A DNA stretch of 64,000 nucleotides from Paenibacillus sp. CAA11 (GTDB taxonomy: Bacteria > Bacillota > Bacilli > Paenibacillales > Paenibacillaceae). The stretch is from contig NZ_CP028922.1 in NCBI RefSeq assembly GCF_003060825.1, positions 2,897,001-2,961,000 of the forward strand, given 5' to 3'. Both the position numbers and the translations under genes were made by a program. Positions 61,904 through 64,000 of this stretch are shown here, one piece after another; positions within the stretch are counted from its first letter, which is position 1; every line of letters begins with the position of its first letter. The notes beneath the pieces are model-generated. The model had not been told where the DNA came from. It worked only from the letters and a program-made list of their open reading frames with translations, and searched no databases.

Positions 61904-63807
61904 ATCGAGTAGGAGGCTATTCATTAGATGAGTAGCCGACCTCTCACACCACCGTACGTACCGTTCGGTATACGGCGGTTCAACCGCATAAGTGCAATTT
62001 ACGTAAACGCTCGTATTGCGCAGGAAAGTCATAATATCCTGCCTGTACGAGCTTTTTGTTTGTTATGGAACGAGACAACACTGGACTTCCGGCGATGCGC
62101 CAGTACCCGAGACGGGAATTGCCCCACTGGTAAGCCTGCCATTCCGGTATCCCCAGCTTCCGCAGGTTTTGTACTTTTGTTCGCGGCTTTTTCCACTGTT
62201 TCCAGATGTACATCCGCAGTCGTCTTCGCAACCATTCGCTCCAGCTTTGCAGGATCCGTTTCATGTCGGCCACATAGTAGTAACCAATCCATCCCCGAAT
62301 GTAGACTTTTACCTTTTCCATGACTTGGCGAACATTTCTGCCCTGGCTGCGACTTGTGAGTTCTTTCAACTTCTTCTTCGCTTTTGCGAGGGATTGTCCA
62401 TGGGCACGGATATACATGCCGTTCTTGTTCTTTCCCAGGGCAAAGCCGAGAAATTTGAAGTGCTTTCGAGCCACTACGCTACCGACCTTACTTTTCTGCG
62501 TATTGATCTGGAGTCTCAGTTTGGTCTCCAGGTACTTTCCGCAGGATTCCAGTAGCCGCACCGCTGCCCGTTTGCTTTTGGCAAGCACCACAATATCGTC
62601 CGCATAGCGGATGACGTTCACTCCGCGGCCTTTCATCTCTTGGTCAAATTCGTTCAGGTAGATGTTCGCCAGAAGCGGCGACAGGGGGCCTCCCTGAGGG
62701 GAGCCTTCTTCTGTTTTGCAGTGCACCCCGTTCTCCATAACCCCACTTTTCAGGTATCTCTTAATCAGTTCGGTTACGCGTCTGTCCTGAATTTGTTTGC
62801 GCAAAAGATGCATAAGCAGCTCATGATTCAGCGTGTCGAAGTATTTGGAGAGGTCGATTTCTACTGCGTAGCCGTATCCCTGTTCTGCATAGTCTTTCAC
62901 CTTGCGAATGGCCTGTTGTGCGCTCCGACCGGGGCGGTAGCCATAGCTTCCCTCCGAGAAGAGCGGCTCGAACAGGGGCTGGAGCTGCTGGGCGACTGCC
63001 TGCTGAATCACTCGGTCTACGACCGTGGGTATGCCAAGCTTCCGTACTCCGCTTCCATCTGCTTTGGGAATTTCCTTGCGCCGTACTGGGCTGGGCTTGT
63101 ATCTGCCTTCCCGGATCTTTTGCAACAGCTCGTCTCTATGTTCCTGCAGCCAGGGTAGCGCGTCTTCTACGGTCATTCCGTCGATTCCTGGCGCTCCATG
63201 GTTGCGTTTGACCTGTTTGTAGGCTCTGTTCAGATTGTCTCTGTCCAGAATCTGCTCCAGCAGGTCTGTTGCACCGCCTCTTTCTTTACGTTCCCGAGTG
63301 CCGGCGCTCCGCACTCCCGCATGCTCTTCGCGTTCCACGCTATCCCTTTGCAGGTAGCCCTTTCGGTATTCTGCTTTCATCGCGTCAGCTCTCCTTTCGG
63401 TATGTACTCGAGACTTACGATTGTTCGGCCCTTCCCCGAAAAAAAAAAAAACCTTCCGGGTACTATGGCCTCTGCTGACTTCTCACAGCAAGCTTTACTC
63501 CGTCTTTCGGTTTTTTTTCCTACTTGTCGTCTGTGAGACCTCCCCGGGTAAGAGCGATAACCTTCCCCTCATCTATCTGCCACATTTACACCATGGGATT
63601 CGGGCAGTATTGGACTTTGCTTTGTAGTGCAAGCTCGTCCGTCCCATGATGCCTTCTATGTGATTTCTGTTCGTCAGACCGAGGGTTTGCCTCCGGCTTC
63701 CTTCAGATTCCGCCTCGCGGCGGACACCCTTGCCTTCAGCTAACAGTTCCTACTGCCAAGCCTGTAGCGGACTTTCACCGCCGAGTTATCGCCCATGCCG
63801 GGCGCAC
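61904..63807 (-). mobile_element. Group IIC intron, copy B (1904 bp)
   Basis: Same element as 531-2430 by direct comparison of the whole length. The only difference found is a homopolymer: 13 A at 63439-63451 against 9 A at 2066-2074 (upstream of the reverse transcriptase on the minus strand). The 5' exon is again an intrinsic terminator (63814-63851) and the last five exon bases are again TGTGT. It lies between the convergent cax gene and a minus-strand gene of unknown function, both intact. Same orientation as copy A. Confidence 0.93.
61980..63380 (-). CDS. ltrA: Group II intron reverse transcriptase/maturase (copy B)
   Basis: 466 residues identical to the protein of copy A, with 'YADD' and all RT blocks. 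No decay after duplication, suggesting recent movement or gene conversion. Confidence 0.95.
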   Translation of the reverse strand: MKAEYRKGYLQRDSVEREEHAGVRSAGTRERKERGGATDLLEQILDRDNLNRAYKQVKRNHGAPGIDGMTVEDALPWLQEHRDELLQKIREGRYKPSPVRRKEIPKADGSGVRKLGIPTVVDRVIQQAVAQQLQPLFEPLFSEGSYGYRPGRSAQQAIRKVKDYAEQGYGYAVEIDLSKYFDTLNHELLMHLLRKQIQDRRVTELIKRYLKSGVMENGVHCKTEEGSPQGGPLSPLLANIYLNEFDQEMKGRGVNVIRYADDIVVLAKSKRAAVRLLESCGKYLETKLRLQINTQKSKVGSVVARKHFKFLGFALGKNKNGMYIRAHGQSLAKAKKKLKELTSRSQGRNVRQVMEKVKVYIRGWIGYYYVADMKRILQSWSEWLRRRLRMYIWKQWKKPRTKVQNLRKLGIPEWQAYQWGNSRLGYWRIAGSPVLSRSITNKKLVQAGYYDFPAQYERLRKLHLCG

Positions 63808-63813
63808 ACAAAA

Positions 63814-63851
63814 GAACAAGGGCCGGGAGAATATTCTCCCGGCCCTTGTTC
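63814..63851 (-). terminator. Terminator and target site of intron copy B
   Basis: GAACAAGGGCCGGGAGAAT pairs perfectly with ATTCTCCCGGCCCTTGTTC (19 bp), followed by TTTTGTGT and then the intron. It ends the partial gene at 63894. Confidence 0.9.
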
Positions 63852-63893
63852 TAGCAATCTCTTACATTCTATGTATGCCCACCAATTGGCAGG

Positions 63894-63998
63894 CTACTCT
63901 TTGTTGTTTAAAGCTTCATAGAGAAGAGCGAGGTTCCGTTCCAATTTGCTCAGGATTTGCTTTCCGACCAATTCATCGACCAGCCCCGCTCTTACGGC
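63894..63998 (-). CDS. Unknown protein, C-terminal 34 residues (gene enters from the right)
   Basis: The reading frame is open to the window edge and ends TAG at 63894-63896. The visible end 'GLVDELVGKQILSKLERN' and 'LALLYEALNNKE' is helical and charged. Supported by the terminator 43 bp downstream and lack of stops in this frame. Too short for a family assignment. Confidence 0.6.
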   Translation of the reverse strand, partial: AVRAGLVDELVGKQILSKLERNLALLYEALNNKE

Positions 63999-64000
63999 AA

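Overview
The window looks like a chromosomal segment of an endospore-forming Firmicute, most likely Paenibacillus or a close relative. SpoVM, a SpoVIF-like protein, two YjcZ-type small proteins and a SpoVE/FtsW-type SEDS protein point to a spore former. The run rqcH - Ca-ATPase - yicC/yloC - remA - gmk - rpoZ - coaBC - priA - def - fmt - rsmB - rlmN - prpC - prkC - rsgA - rpe - spoVM - rpmB - fakA - recG follows the Bacillus subtilis ylo region. All database-style assignments are from memory and visible motifs; no search was run.

Layout. 1-530: 3' part of an AraC-type regulator. 531-2430: group IIC intron with reverse transcriptase, inserted just behind the terminator of a TerC gene. 2.4-9.8 kb: TerC with a yybP-ykoY (Mn2+) riboswitch, a TVP38-type membrane protein, an MsrA-MsrB fusion, a YdaT-like small protein, YitT with a long structured leader, a Crp/Fnr regulator, lactate dehydrogenase and alanine dehydrogenase. 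9.8-18.5 kb: a six-gene minus-strand exopolysaccharide-type operon (TIM-barrel/CBM protein, HEAT-repeat membrane protein, processive GT2, pseudo-receiver regulator, UDP-GlcNAc-type dehydrogenase, second TIM-barrel protein) behind a long leader with a pseudoknot-like element and an intrinsic terminator. 18.5-20.7 kb: a LexA-box SOS operon with a Y-family polymerase between two related small genes. 20.8-28 kb: YjcZ pair, map, SpoVIF-like, recG, degV, fakA, rpmB, spoVM. 28-48.9 kb: the ylo block (translation, cell-wall signalling, CoA, replication restart), dapF, Ca-ATPase, rqcH. 49-61.9 kb: LOV-GGDEF-EAL protein, PHP phosphatase, YlbG, YlbF, an XPB-like helicase with its partner, CBS protein, M20 amidohydrolase, a 25-codon ORF coupled to ftsW, Asp23 protein, Ca2+/H+ exchanger. 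61904-63807: a second, almost identical group IIC intron, again directly behind an intrinsic terminator, then the tail of an unknown minus-strand gene.

The most unusual material is (1) the exopolysaccharide operon with its leader RNA, glutamate-bearing pseudo-receiver and possible CTG start; (2) the SOS operon in which a YolD-type protein is fused to a domain that also exists alone at the other end of the operon; (3) the approximately 290-nt GGA-rich hairpin RNA in front of yitT; (4) a LOV-domain EAL protein with a degenerate GGDEF motif; and (5) twin IIC introns flanking 59.5 kb of core genome. Many short genes below the usual ORF cutoff (spoVM, two yjcZ, the ftsW leader ORF) were found by reading the sequence directly.
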